From Calothrix sp. NIES-2098 (GTDB lineage: Bacteria; Cyanobacteriota; Cyanobacteriia; Cyanobacteriales; Nostocaceae), in NCBI GenBank assembly GCA_002368175.1, contig AP018172.1, forward strand, positions 4,653,001 to 4,717,000: 64,000 nt of DNA. The letters are read 5' to 3'. Position numbers and translations under genes: made by a program. This document shows, piece by piece, positions 26,954 to 36,472 of this stretch (the stretch's first letter is position 1; each line of letters begins with the position of its first letter). A model generated the notes under the pieces. That model was not told the origin of the DNA. It worked only from the letters and a program-made list of their open reading frames with translations, and ran no database searches.

Positions 26954-28303
26954 TCAACTACCAGTAAGGGGTTTGATCTGAGCCGGAAATCTGCCATTTT
27001 GAAGCGCTATAACTGTGCTAAGAGAATCTTGTACCCAAAATTGCCGACCAAAACGGACAAGTTGACGAGAATTACCAGCTTGTACTACGCCAATCACAGG
27101 TATTTTTGCTTTGTCTCCTGATTGTTCTTTCAAAATATTTCTGAGGCGATCGCGTTCTTCAATATTGACTGCTTGTAGAGGAGTTAGTTCTACCATTACT
27201 AGTTTTACGGTATCAACTACTTCAGCATCTTCCACAATAAATTGAGTTTGGTCGTCGCGTCGGTCTACTTTACCCCAAATAATCAATCTCGCATCAACTT
27301 GTAATAGAGAACTAATACGTTCGTAATTTTTCGGAAAGACAACTGCTTCTGATTGGGAAGTTAAATCTTCGATTTGTAAAATTGCCATTGGATCGCCTTT
27401 CTTGGTGATGACTTTTTTCACACCATTAAGCATGACAACTGCACAAAGCAGCGTATCTTCCCTTTGTTCGCCAAGCTGCGATAGGTTAATTGGAGCTAAA
27501 ACTAGAGATGATTGTTTCAGAGATTTCAGGGGATGGTCTGACACATAAAACCCTAAAAGTTCTTTTTCCATCCGTAACTTTTCTTGGGGAGGAAAATCAG
27601 AAACAGCTTGAGCTTTAGGAGCCATTTCAAATGCATTATTGGCAGTTTTAGTATTAGTATTAGTAGTATTAAATCCCCCTAATAAATCAAAAATACTTCC
27701 TTGACCGCTAGCTCGATCTTTAGCGCGGGATTGCGCCCATTCATAAACTAAAGGTAAATCTTGAATTAATTGGTGACGATTGGGTTGGATTTTGTCAAAA
27801 GCACCACAAGAGATTAGCGACTCTAAAGTTCGACGGTTCACAGCGCGCAGATCCACGCGATCGCAAAAATCCCCCAAGGATTTAAACTCTCCACCTTCAT
27901 TTCTGGCTTCTAAAATAGAAGCGATCGCATTTTGTCCCACATTCCGAACCGCCGAAAATCCAAACAAGATTTTTCCTGCTACGGGCGTAAAATCCACCCC
28001 AGAGCGATTAATGTCTGGCGGCTCGATTTGAATGTTCATACTTATACAGGTGGAGATATATTTCTGCACCTTATCCGTGTCGCCACTGTTAGCCGTCAAC
28101 AGCGCCGCCATGTATTCCAATGGGAAATTAGCTTTTAAATATGCTGTTTGATAAGTTACATAACCATAAGCAGTAGAATGAGATTTATTAAAACAATTGG
28201 AAGCTATCAAACCATTTTTGATGGCAAAATTATGGTCTAACTCAACCCCAATGTCATAAACATTTTGTTCGCCCAAGGATTTACGTATAACTATTTTGAC
28301 CAT
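26954..28303 (-). CDS. dnaE: DNA polymerase III alpha subunit, C-terminal half with split intein
   Basis: A 449-residue product of the split dnaE gene known from many cyanobacteria. Residues 1-36 are the C-terminal piece of the DnaE intein (ending NGLIASN). Residue 37 is the Cys of the CFN extein junction. The remainder is the C-terminal part of the replicative polymerase: HSTAYGYVTYQTAYLKANFPLEYMAALL, the helix-hairpin-helix region and an OB-fold domain (about 285-385). The N-terminal half must be encoded elsewhere; the two are joined by protein trans-splicing to make active DnaE. Essential for replication. Confidence 0.95.
   Translation of the reverse strand: MVKIVIRKSLGEQNVYDIGVELDHNFAIKNGLIASNCFNKSHSTAYGYVTYQTAYLKANFPLEYMAALLTANSGDTDKVQKYISTCISMNIQIEPPDINRSGVDFTPVAGKILFGFSAVRNVGQNAIASILEARNEGGEFKSLGDFCDRVDLRAVNRRTLESLISCGAFDKIQPNRHQLIQDLPLVYEWAQSRAKDRASGQGSIFDLLGGFNTTNTNTKTANNAFEMAPKAQAVSDFPPQEKLRMEKELLGFYVSDHPLKSLKQSSLVLAPINLSQLGEQREDTLLCAVVMLNGVKKVITKKGDPMAILQIEDLTSQSEAVVFPKNYERISSLLQVDARLIIWGKVDRRDDQTQFIVEDAEVVDTVKLVMVELTPLQAVNIEERDRLRNILKEQSGDKAKIPVIGVVQAGNSRQLVRFGRQFWVQDSLSTVIALQNGRFPAQIKPLTGS
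28196..28303 (-). other. split DnaE intein, C-terminal fragment (36 residues)
   Basis: The first 36 codons of the dnaE C-terminal gene encode the intein C-fragment. Block F is VYDIGVELDHNFAIKNG, with the catalytic Asp/His region, and block G ends in Ser-Asn before Cys37, where Asn36 cyclises and Cys37 accepts the extein. It differs at several positions from the much-studied Nostoc punctiforme version, for example Glu-Leu-Asp where that has Glu-Arg-Asp (recalled). Confidence 0.95.
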
Positions 28304-28737
28304 ATTATTAAGTTCTTAAGTAGATTTATGAGATGCGTTAATTTATAAAGTTATCTGAATTGTAAGTCAGGCAATGACCATACTACACAATCTATTAGAG
28401 AGTTAACACTGCTATACTCTTACACGAATAATACGGGATAAGGGGAGATGAGAGGATCAGGAGCAGGGGGACATGGACGACAAGGGGAACAAAGGAGACA
28501 AGGAAGAAAAAGCTTATTCCTGCGTTCAAATGAGAGTTCTAACTCACCCTTTGATGAAAAACCTACACCTATGAGAGGAACTTCTCCCCCGCACCCCTTC
28601 GGGTTCGCCACTTTGCCATCGTGACGGAAACCGCCAAGACGGCAAGTAGACTCACCTGCTCCCTGCCCCTCTGCCTCTTCCCTATGCCCAATCATAATGT
28701 ACTAAAATCAAGGACTTGAGTCATAAAGGGAGCAATC
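28304..28737. repeat. intergenic polypurine and GC-rich repeat tract
   Basis: Between dnaE and gatA. Bases about 28435-28510 are rich in GGGGA/GGACAAGG units, the reverse of the CCCTTGTCC tract at 55991-56035. Bases 28575-28680 contain CCTTCGGGTTCGCC and ACGGAAACCGCCAAGACGGC, like the repeats at 20690-20760. A 91-codon open frame across it on the minus strand is judged to be chance. The gatA promoter is expected after 28680. Confidence 0.55.
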
Positions 28738-30198
28738 ATGGCATCCATCCGCGAGTTGCACGAACAACTAATTAAAAAAGAACGTTCTGCCGTTGAAATT
28801 ACCCAAGAAGCTTTAGATCGCATCCAAGCATTAGAGCCAAAATTGCACAGTTTCTTGTATGTAACTGCACAGCAGGCGTTAGACCAGGCTCGTGCAGTGG
28901 ATGCTAAAATCGCTGCTGGTGAAGAAATTGGACTGTTAGCTGGAATTCCTATTGGTATCAAAGATAATCTTTGTACCAAAGGCGTTACCACAACTTGCGC
29001 CTCCCGAATTTTAGAAAATTTTGTGCCGCCTTATGAATCAACGGTAACGCAAAAGTTGGCAGATGCTGGCGCTGTGATGGTAGGAAAAACCAATTTGGAT
29101 GAGTTTGCAATGGGCAGTTCTACAGAAAACTCTGCCTACCAAGTCACGGCTAATCCTTGGGATGTGTCGCGCGTTCCAGGGGGTTCTTCTGGAGGTTCGG
29201 CGGCGGCTGTCGCGGCGGAAGAATGTGTGGTTGCCCTTGGTTCGGATACTGGTGGCTCAATTCGTCAACCAGCTTCGTTCTGCGGTGTAGTAGGGTTAAA
29301 ACCGACTTACGGGCTGGTTTCTCGCTACGGTTTGGTAGCTTATGCTTCGTCTTTGGATCAAATAGGGCCTTTTGGGCGCACAGTAGAAGATGCGGCAATA
29401 TTATTAAGCGCGATCGCAGGTTACGATGCCAAAGATTCTACTAGCTTAAAAGTAGAAATTCCCGATTATGCTGCTGGTCTAAAACCAGACCTCAAAGCTA
29501 GGAAAAAAATCAGAATAGGTATTATCAAAGAAACTTTTGGTGAAGGCTTGGACTCAGTGGTAGAAAAAGCTGTCACCAAAGCAATCGAGCAATTACAACA
29601 TTTGGGAGCAGAAATTCATGTAGTTTCCTGTCCCCGCTTCCGCTATGGCTTACCTAGCTACTACATCATTGCCCCCTCAGAAGCTTCCGCTAACCTAGCT
29701 CGTTATGATGGTGTGAAGTATGGTTTGCGTGTACCTGATGCAGATAATCTGCTGTCGATGTACACTCGTACCCGCGCCTCTGGTTTTGGTACAGAAGTGA
29801 AACGGCGGATTATGATTGGCACTTATGCCCTTTCTGCTGGCTATTACGATGCTTACTATCTCAAAGCGCAAAAAGTTCGCACTCTGATTAAGGAAGACTT
29901 TGAGAAAGCATTTGAACAAGTTGATGTGTTAGTTTGTCCTACTGCTCCGACTACAGCATTCAAAGCCGGGGAAAAAACTACCGATCCCTTGAGTATGTAT
30001 TTAACTGACTTGATGACTATTCCTGTTAATCTTGCGGGTTTACCAGGTTTAAGCGTGCCTTGTGGGTTCGATGAGCAAGGACTACCTATTGGATTGCAGC
30101 TAATTGGCAGGGTGTTGCGAGAAGATCAGCTGTTTCAGGTAGCTCACGCTTATGAGCAATCAACTACTTGGCATCTCAGTCAACCAAAAATTTCATGA
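28738..30198 (+). CDS. gatA: glutamyl-tRNA(Gln) amidotransferase subunit A
   Basis: The amidase subunit of GatCAB, 486 residues, the usual length. It releases ammonia from glutamine so that Glu-tRNA(Gln) becomes Gln-tRNA(Gln), needed because cyanobacteria lack glutaminyl-tRNA synthetase. The amidase-signature triad is visible: Lys75 in IGIKDNLCT, the cis-Ser in GGSSGGSAAAVA (near 150) and the nucleophile Ser in GSDTGGSIRQPA (near 175). The start ATG follows AAGGGAG. gatB and gatC are not adjacent, which is usual in cyanobacteria. Confidence 0.96.
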   Translation: MASIRELHEQLIKKERSAVEITQEALDRIQALEPKLHSFLYVTAQQALDQARAVDAKIAAGEEIGLLAGIPIGIKDNLCTKGVTTTCASRILENFVPPYESTVTQKLADAGAVMVGKTNLDEFAMGSSTENSAYQVTANPWDVSRVPGGSSGGSAAAVAAEECVVALGSDTGGSIRQPASFCGVVGLKPTYGLVSRYGLVAYASSLDQIGPFGRTVEDAAILLSAIAGYDAKDSTSLKVEIPDYAAGLKPDLKARKKIRIGIIKETFGEGLDSVVEKAVTKAIEQLQHLGAEIHVVSCPRFRYGLPSYYIIAPSEASANLARYDGVKYGLRVPDADNLLSMYTRTRASGFGTEVKRRIMIGTYALSAGYYDAYYLKAQKVRTLIKEDFEKAFEQVDVLVCPTAPTTAFKAGEKTTDPLSMYLTDLMTIPVNLAGLPGLSVPCGFDEQGLPIGLQLIGRVLREDQLFQVAHAYEQSTTWHLSQPKIS

Positions 30199-30557
30199 CG
30201 ATAGAGCAGTTCAATTAAAAAATATTCTCTCTGGGTACAGCTGATTAGCGTTAGTCAAGCGGAATGTTAACGCTAATTCCCAATCCAGAGGGATTTTTCC
30301 TAGGATTTAGCATTGCTAAACCTTTATCCTTTATTAAAACGAAGAGAGAAAAATACTGTCCCAATTCTGAACGCTAAACAGAATAATGAATAGCGCGCAG
30401 ACAGTAAAGTTTTGTAAAAATTGTATATAATATTACTGAAGATTCAAACTCATTAAAATTTTTCTGTTCGCATTCATCCTAGCTGGACAACTACGAAGCA
30501 ACCAGTTAGGAAAATTTTTGTGTTTATAGGTATTAGTAATTTCACTTAATCGCGTAC
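30199..30557. other. intergenic region with palindromes
   Basis: No gene. A perfect 9-bp inverted repeat TTAGCGTTA/TAACGCTAA (30245-30253, 30268-30276) follows gatA and may end its transcript, although no T-run follows. A palindrome related to those at 41240 and 47941 occupies 30303-30322. Confidence 0.55.
30303..30322. repeat. GGGTTTAGCAATGCTAAACCC-type palindrome, copy 1
   Basis: Bases GGATTTAGCATTGCTAAACC form a near-perfect palindrome. Two more copies are at 41240-41260 and 47941-47961, all after the 3' ends of genes and followed by CTTTA/CTTA. A repeated extragenic palindrome is inferred. Confidence 0.6.
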
Positions 30558-31448
30558 ATGAACATAGATAAGCTGCAACTAACATTAGATTTTTTATTAA
30601 AACTCCTACTTTGTTTCGGTATTATTGCTGCGATCGCCTATTTGGCATTTTGTTTGTTGCTTTTTATTCAGCAACCTCGGTTTATCTTCTTTCCTTCTAC
30701 TATCGTTGAACAGACACCAGCACTTTTTAATCTTGCTTATGAGGAAGTTTGGCTACCAGTACAGATCCGATCGCGTCGAGTAGAACGCATCCACGGTTGG
30801 TGGCTCAAAGCTAAACAACCAAATGCCAAAGTGTTGTTATATCTACACGGTAACGGAGTTAATATTGGTGCCAATATTAACCATGCTTATAGATTTTATC
30901 AACTAGGATTTTCTGTACTGCTAATTGATTACCGGGGTTACGGTCGCAGTGAAGGTGCATTTCCCAATGAAATGAGAGTTTATCAAGATGCCGTTACAGC
31001 GTGGAATTACTTGGTACAACAACTACAGATTCCACCTGGGCACATTTTTATTTATGGGCATTCTTTGGGTGGTGCAATAGCCATTGATTTAGCGCTCAAA
31101 CACCCCAATGCTGCTGGACTAATTGTAGAAAGTTCTTTCACCTCGATTCGAGAGGTAGTAGCTTACAGGAACTTGTTTCGCATATTCCCCGTCGATTTAA
31201 TCCTGACACAGCGATTTGAATCAATTAAAAAAGTACCAAAGTTGAAAATGCCAGTGTTATTCATTCATGGCACTGCTGATTCAACTGTGCCGTTTTTCAT
31301 GAGTCAAAAACTATATGCAGTTGCACCTGAAGCCAAAAAGCTGATTTTAGTTCCTGGTGCAGAACATAATGATGTCGCAGATGTAGCTGGTGTGGAATAT
31401 ATGCAATGGGTGGATGACTTTGTTCAACAAGTGTATGTTCCCAGGTAA
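30558..31448 (+). CDS. membrane-anchored alpha/beta hydrolase (BEM46-like)
   Basis: A 296-residue protein. One N-terminal membrane helix (about 10-36) is followed by an alpha/beta-hydrolase domain. The nucleophile elbow is FIYGHSLGGAIA (Gly-His-Ser-Leu-Gly), the oxyanion region is LYLHGNGVNIG, the acid lies in LFIHGTADSTVPF and the catalytic His in VPGAEHNDV. It resembles the BEM46/ABHD13 group. The substrate is unknown; an esterase or thioesterase acting near the membrane is likely. It is a single gene. Confidence 0.88.
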   Translation: MNIDKLQLTLDFLLKLLLCFGIIAAIAYLAFCLLLFIQQPRFIFFPSTIVEQTPALFNLAYEEVWLPVQIRSRRVERIHGWWLKAKQPNAKVLLYLHGNGVNIGANINHAYRFYQLGFSVLLIDYRGYGRSEGAFPNEMRVYQDAVTAWNYLVQQLQIPPGHIFIYGHSLGGAIAIDLALKHPNAAGLIVESSFTSIREVVAYRNLFRIFPVDLILTQRFESIKKVPKLKMPVLFIHGTADSTVPFFMSQKLYAVAPEAKKLILVPGAEHNDVADVAGVEYMQWVDDFVQQVYVPR

Positions 31449-31657
31449 TGAAAAGGTTAATAGATAACTGATATTCTCGTTTTTTAAGTATTTTCTACCT
31501 GAGATTTATGGCTAATTTATACTATTTAATTATGCAAAATTAGCCGATAGCAAAGTTAAAAAATAATACATAACAATCCGGATAAGTTAGCCAATAGTAG
31601 AAGAAATTATACAGGTGGAACTACTATCTGCTCCAGTACTGGAAGAGACTTAAAATT

Positions 31658-32710
31658 ATGAATACAGCGCCTGTATATTTAGTAACAATTCCCGGAAAAA
31701 ATCCTATTGAAATTTCTCAAGATGAATTGCGATCGCTGCTTGGTGATATTGAAGCAGAATTGCATCGCAGTAAGGTGTATCGGCGTGCTCTAGCTACCTT
31801 ACAGCAGTTGCTAGGATCGTCGGCAGAACAAGCTAAAATTTTATTTAAAGCTGTCAGTAGAGAAGCAATTGGTTTAGCATTTCACCAATTTGCAACACAT
31901 AGTAAGGAAGTTACAGATAGTAACCATCAGACAGATGATAGTAATATTTCCAGCAACGTTGAACAAGTAGAATTACAAAATTCGGCACAGCAGTTAACAA
32001 GTGTTAAATCAAATTTAGGGAATTTATCCGCACAAACGAACACATCTGTAGATGTAGCAAAAACTCCAGAATCCAAATCTCCAACAGCATGGATGAAGCG
32101 GTTTAATCTCAATAAGCAAAAGTCTGATGCCGAACAAAATAAGCTAACAGCAGCAGAAGAATATGCATTAAGTCTGCGTCAAATCAGCCAACAACTTCGC
32201 CAAGCTCGTGAGTCTCAAGGATTGTCTTTGATGCAACTGCAAGCATATACTCTGATCCCACTTCATCATATGGAGGCTTTAGAAGATGGTAATTTAGATT
32301 TATTACCAGAAGATGTCTTTATTCGTGGTTTTATTCGGATTACAGGCAATGCTTTGGGATTAAATGGTACAGCCCTAGCAGCTTCTTTACCTAAAGTTGA
32401 AACAGTCAAATCAGTTTTGCCATCTTGGTGTCAAGCGAAAAAAGCATCTGAAGTATCAGGACTAGAACTCCGCCCAATGCATTTGTATGTTGGTTATACA
32501 GCTCTTGTTGCTGGAGCAGTGGGAGGATTATCTTTCCTTTCTCAACAAACAAACTCTGAAAAAACACTGCAAGTTAATGTTGATACTCAACCCTCTTCAT
32601 CCTTATCTCAGTTAAAACAGAAGACGGAAACAACTACTAAACCAGGAATCAAATCTAGTAGTACTAGTATCATCGTCGGGCCTGATATTTCCCCACCAGA
32701 GGCACTGTAA
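31658..32710 (+). CDS. RodZ-like helix-turn-helix membrane protein
   Basis: A 350-residue protein. An N-terminal helical region (1-80) and a polar linker precede a RodZ-type helix-turn-helix (about 165-235): LRQARESQGLSLMQLQAYTLIPLHHMEALEDGNLDLLPEDVFIRGFIRI. One membrane helix follows near 272-292 (LYVGYTALVAGAVGGLSFLS), then a Ser/Thr-rich tail. This order matches RodZ, which links MreB filaments to the membrane for cell shape, but the long N-terminal part is unlike E. coli RodZ. No mre genes are nearby. Confidence 0.82.
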   Translation: MNTAPVYLVTIPGKNPIEISQDELRSLLGDIEAELHRSKVYRRALATLQQLLGSSAEQAKILFKAVSREAIGLAFHQFATHSKEVTDSNHQTDDSNISSNVEQVELQNSAQQLTSVKSNLGNLSAQTNTSVDVAKTPESKSPTAWMKRFNLNKQKSDAEQNKLTAAEEYALSLRQISQQLRQARESQGLSLMQLQAYTLIPLHHMEALEDGNLDLLPEDVFIRGFIRITGNALGLNGTALAASLPKVETVKSVLPSWCQAKKASEVSGLELRPMHLYVGYTALVAGAVGGLSFLSQQTNSEKTLQVNVDTQPSSSLSQLKQKTETTTKPGIKSSSTSIIVGPDISPPEAL

Positions 32711-32730
32711 ATTAAGCTATAGTTTTGACT

Positions 32731-32761
32731 GTGCGTAGGCGTAGCCCGCCATAGGCATCGC
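32731..32761. repeat. GC-rich dispersed repeat, copy 1
   Basis: It reads GTGCGTAGGCGTAGCCCGCC followed by ATAGGCATCGC. It matches 50476-50506 at about 26 of 31 positions. Both are intergenic; a weaker match lies inside a coding region at 24801-24823. Confidence 0.7.
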
Positions 32762-32905
32762 TCTTTTGCACTGCTTGTAGAAGAGCGATCGCATTTTATA
32801 TTATGTCTGCTTAAAGACTTAAGTAAGCCAGTAGAAATAAAGCTAAGTATGTTACGAAACGTAATTAGGTTTTAACCCTTGCTAAGGAGAAAGCGCAAAG
32901 TTCCA

Positions 32906-32972
32906 CCGGACTGGCTTCCCGCTACCCTAACAACCAAGCAACAGTCCTCCGCAACTGGCTCCTCGACGCCCA
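32906..32972. repeat. inverted, degenerate copy of the 20355-20800 repeat
   Basis: TCCGCAACTGGCTCCT here is the reverse complement of AGGAGCCAGT.GCG units at 20388-20435, and the flanking ACTGGC...CCC pieces are also shared in part. It shows that the repeat family invading the gene at 20340 also lies between genes. Confidence 0.55.
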
Positions 32973-33570
32973 TTTTCAAGCTAGTTGAGGCAGTTTTACA
33001 CTTGATTTGCTAAGTAGCAGGGTGGTATTCACTTCTGTAGAAATAACTAGAGATTCAAATATAAATAAAAAGTAAGCTTTATCAAATTTATAGCCTAATA
33101 CCTATTGTATCGGTGCAAAAGTCCTGTTTTTGCAAGCTTTGTTTTCAGGTGTAATAGCTGCTTTTATCTATTAGCACTATTTCTGTTTTAACTTTTGATT
33201 AAAATCAATAATTTGAAAAAATAAAATTATGGAAAAATACTTAGGATTTTTCTGGCTCAATCTATAGCAATTGGTGTACATGATTACTTTTCTCTATCGA
33301 AGAAAGTCACAGCTTTAAAAAGAGTTTATCTTAGATATAGAAGTTATTGTTTTTATCAAAACAATCATTTTGCACTCAAGCTATATTGATGAGATGCTTA
33401 CTGCATCTAGAATGCAGCTTATTTTCTATTTTAAGTTTACACACACACAATATACATAAACTTATTTCAAGATAATAAATATTTCATAAAGCCAGCATTG
33501 ATTATGTGTTTTTTTTTAATATTTGGTTATATTTCAGAATGTATATTTTATTTGAGCGATCCAATTTCTA

Positions 33571-34272
33571 ATGAAGATCAATTCGTTTCTACCTGTCTTG
33601 TTAGCAACAACTAGTATCACTTTGGTTGCACAGGCAATTCCAGCACAGGCGTTTGAGTTGGGTTTTACTAGAAAGACTAATAATAGTTCCTTCAACGTTG
33701 CTCCTCAACTGACAACATCTGTTGATGATTTAGGCTCTGGACAAGTTAAATTCACATTTAACAATTCTGGTTCAGTAAGTGCAGGAACAATTACTGAAGT
33801 TGATTTTGGGAAAACTAACTTCCTCAATTTGTTGAGTTTGTCCTCTTTGAGTACTACAGCTGCACATAATCTAGATCAAGGAGTTAACTTTACTCAAACG
33901 AATACTGCAACTCTTCCGGCGACATTTGGCTGGAACCCAGCAATAACTTTTAAAGCTACCAATTCTGGATATCAAAAAACAGGTGTAGATGTTGGAGAGT
34001 CTCTGTCAATTATCTTTAATTTGAAAAGCGGTACATCATTTAGCGATATCGAAACTGGATTTAAAAATGGAACTTTAGCAATTGCTACACATGTTCAAAG
34101 TATTGGTGGTACTGGCGGTGTTAGTGATAAGTTTGAAAGTACTTACAATACTAACAATACTAAATCAGTACCGGAACCAGGCACAATCCTTGGTCTAATG
34201 GCTTTTGGTATGGGTGGTCTATTGACTCGGAAGAAGAGCAAAAATGCCAACTCTGAAAAGGTGACACTTTAA
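33571..34272 (+). CDS. PEP-CTERM sorting-domain protein
   Basis: A 233-residue exported protein. A signal peptide (MKINSFLPVLLATTSITLVAQAIPAQA, cut near residue 27) is followed by a Ser/Thr/Asn-rich beta-type region. The end has the full sorting signal: VPEPGTILGLMAFGMGGLL, then the basic RKKSK. Such proteins are processed by exosortase-type enzymes and displayed or released from the cell surface, often with exopolysaccharide. No exosortase gene is in this window. The passenger domain is not recognised. Confidence 0.9.
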   Translation: MKINSFLPVLLATTSITLVAQAIPAQAFELGFTRKTNNSSFNVAPQLTTSVDDLGSGQVKFTFNNSGSVSAGTITEVDFGKTNFLNLLSLSSLSTTAAHNLDQGVNFTQTNTATLPATFGWNPAITFKATNSGYQKTGVDVGESLSIIFNLKSGTSFSDIETGFKNGTLAIATHVQSIGGTGGVSDKFESTYNTNNTKSVPEPGTILGLMAFGMGGLLTRKKSKNANSEKVTL

Positions 34273-34572
34273 TTAAAGTTCAATTCATAATTTCAGAATC
34301 ATGTTATATTTTTGCAATTTTTCTAAACAAATACCCGTGAGCCAAGAATCACATTAGATTTCTGAAAAATTTTGTAATTGATAATTTAAAACCATAGATC
34401 GACAAGGTACTCTTATAAATATCTGGGTACATCTTGTGTAAATCTATGGCTTTTTGGTTTTTTAGTATTTAGCTTGAAGTTGCAATCTAAGTTTAATTAA
34501 TAAATATTGGGAAAAATAAGTTTAATCCTCACAAAATCTCGATCCAATTTATAGTTGGAGGAGTTTTACGTT
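34273..34572. other. intergenic region, no feature seen
   Basis: AT-rich DNA between convergent genes. A weak match of TACCCGTGAG... to later sequence was not convincing. A terminator for each neighbour is expected but no strong hairpin was found. Confidence 0.3.
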
Positions 34573-34824
34573 TTATTTAGACCAAGATTCTAATGCGGAT
34601 TTTGCTATTCTTGTTGTGACAAGAATAACGAACATACTCAAAATACCAGTTTTGTAAAGGTTATCGTTGACATCATTCTCAAGCTGGGGTTTGTAAGTAC
34701 GAGAAGTATGATAGTAGCAATTCCGGTAGAGTGCGCATGTAGTACTGTCAGTAGCTTGCGCGATCGCCAAAGTTGCGATAGATGCTATTGAGCCTGCAAT
34801 AATAAAAGATATCAAGCGATTCAT
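34573..34824 (-). CDS. small exported protein of unknown function
   Basis: An 83-residue protein with a signal peptide (MNRLISFIIAGSIASIATLAIAQA). The mature part has two cysteines close together (CALYRNC), which could form a disulfide, and a hydrophobic C-terminal segment (TGILSMFVILVTT) that may be a membrane helix. No family is recognised. It is a single gene with its own upstream region. Confidence 0.5.
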   Translation of the reverse strand: MNRLISFIIAGSIASIATLAIAQATDSTTCALYRNCYYHTSRTYKPQLENDVNDNLYKTGILSMFVILVTTRIAKSALESWSK

Positions 34825-35006
34825 AAGTTGTCAGCTTAGAAAATCGATATTACTTACTACACAGAAAATTCAAAAGATTTCCGAAAATATCGCAAATTTG
34901 CTGTAAAGCATATATACCAAGCTTTTGAGCCAAAGTTGGGTTGACTCGCTACGTAATCTAACTCACCTGTAGTCACAGTCTTTATGAACTGCATAAAATT
35001 AACTCG

Positions 35007-36329
35007 CTACAATTCGGGAATTAGGATTTTACCTCGACATTCTCCAAATCCCACTCGCTTATAACCTCCTTTCTCACAATATCCCCGCAGAATAACTTCA
35101 TCTCCATCAGACAAAAATTTTCTGACTTCACCTGTAGGTAGTTCAATAGGTTTGGAACCACGTTGAGTCATTTCCAGCAAACAACCCTGAGAACCTTCTT
35201 CCGCACCAGAGACTGTCCCACTAGCCAGCAAATCTCCCGAACGCAAGTTACACCCATTACTTGAGTGATGAGTAAGCATTTGCGCTATTGTCCAATACAT
35301 CTGCTGGAAAGAACCACGACTCAAACGAAACGGTTGCAAGCCTTGTTCTTGCATCTGGGCTGAACGCATCCAAACTTCCAGCGTAATATCGATACCGCCT
35401 AAACTATTATTAAGTGACGAAGAGAGATAAGGTAAAGGTTGAGGATCGTCTTGACTGCGACCAAAAGCCGGACAACGAAAGGGTGCTAAAGCTTCTAAGG
35501 TGACTACCCAAGGAGAAATTGTTGTCGCAAAACTCTTGGCTAAAAACGGGCCAAGGGGTTGATATTCCCATGCTTGGATATCTCGTGCTGACCAGTCATT
35601 CACCAAGCATAATCCAAATATATGTTCTTCAGCTTTATCTATATTTATGGGTCGTCCTAACTGATTTCCAGCACTGACAAAAAACCCAACTTCCAATTCA
35701 TAATCCAGCATTTGAGAAGCTGTAAAACTGGGAGATGAATCTTCTGGTTTCTTGATTTGACCGCTGGGACGCTGAATATAAGTATCACTTGTCACAATTG
35801 AGGAAGCCCGTCCATGATAGGCGATAGGTACATATTTATAGTTGGAAAGCAATGGATTATCCGGACGGAAAAGCTTTCCTACATTGGTGGCGTGAAATAT
35901 TGAGGCGTAAAAATCAGTATAATCGCCAATAATTGCTGGTAATAAAAGTTCGGCTTCAGATATGAAAATGAGAATTTCAGCTTCTGGAGGAGGCTGTTGT
36001 ATGTCGTATCGCAATAACTCGCTTAAGCGATGACGCAACGCTAATCTCGCTTGGCTTTCCATTCCCATCAATAAATTTAAATTCGGTGCTGTACAAGCTG
36101 CTTGCAGCTGTTCGGGAAGTTCTGCAAATAAGCCAAGTTGGGAACATCTAGCTAAATCTAAAATCTTGTCTCCAATTGCAACCCCAATTCGTGGCGGTTC
36201 AGCGCTACCCTGAATGCGAAATACACCAAAAGGCAAATTTTGGATCGGAAAATCAGTGTCTTCTTCATTGGCTGACTCTACCCAACTGCGTAAATTTGGG
36301 TCATGGGTGGCGTCAATGGTATAGGTCAT
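35007..36329 (-). CDS. fahA: fumarylacetoacetase
   Basis: The last enzyme of tyrosine breakdown, which splits fumarylacetoacetate into fumarate and acetoacetate. I take the ATG at 36329 (MTYTIDATHDPNLRSW); an ATG at 36377 would add 16 Pro/Ser/Thr-rich residues unlike the family. The N-terminal SH3-like part has DFPIQNLPFGVFR. Catalytic and metal residues lie in DYTDFYASIFHATNVG (Asp, His), YHGRASSIV, LDYELEVGFFVS (Glu) and LVNDWSARDIQAWE (Asp). GSQGCLLEMTQRG near the end is conserved. Other genes of the tyrosine pathway are not next to it. Confidence 0.93.
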   Translation of the reverse strand: MTYTIDATHDPNLRSWVESANEEDTDFPIQNLPFGVFRIQGSAEPPRIGVAIGDKILDLARCSQLGLFAELPEQLQAACTAPNLNLLMGMESQARLALRHRLSELLRYDIQQPPPEAEILIFISEAELLLPAIIGDYTDFYASIFHATNVGKLFRPDNPLLSNYKYVPIAYHGRASSIVTSDTYIQRPSGQIKKPEDSSPSFTASQMLDYELEVGFFVSAGNQLGRPINIDKAEEHIFGLCLVNDWSARDIQAWEYQPLGPFLAKSFATTISPWVVTLEALAPFRCPAFGRSQDDPQPLPYLSSSLNNSLGGIDITLEVWMRSAQMQEQGLQPFRLSRGSFQQMYWTIAQMLTHHSSNGCNLRSGDLLASGTVSGAEEGSQGCLLEMTQRGSKPIELPTGEVRKFLSDGDEVILRGYCEKGGYKRVGFGECRGKILIPEL

Positions 36330-36472
36330 AAGTGGAGATGAGGTGAGTGGAGGAGTAGGTAGACTTACATCCTGCACTTAAAAGGTTATACCAAGAGCAG
36401 ACAGATAAAAAGTATCGAAATGTAACAATAAAATAGGCGATGCAATGTCTGCAACTTGTAGGGGAGAAAACA

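Larger units (their letters stand above)
32711..33570. other. long intergenic region with dispersed repeats
   Basis: No gene is supported in 860 bases. Two repeats lie in the left part (32731-32761 and 32906-32972). The rest (33000-33570) is very AT-rich and probably contains the promoter of the PEP-CTERM gene. Confidence 0.5.

Noticed and set aside
28420..28695. 91-codon minus-strand frame before gatA
   Set aside because: Translated from the polypurine and GC-rich repeat tract; Gly/Glu/Cys-rich with no family resemblance.
36378..36472. Guanidine riboswitch before the SugE/Gdx gene
   Set aside because: The gap is too short and no conserved ACGG/CGG motif set was seen.
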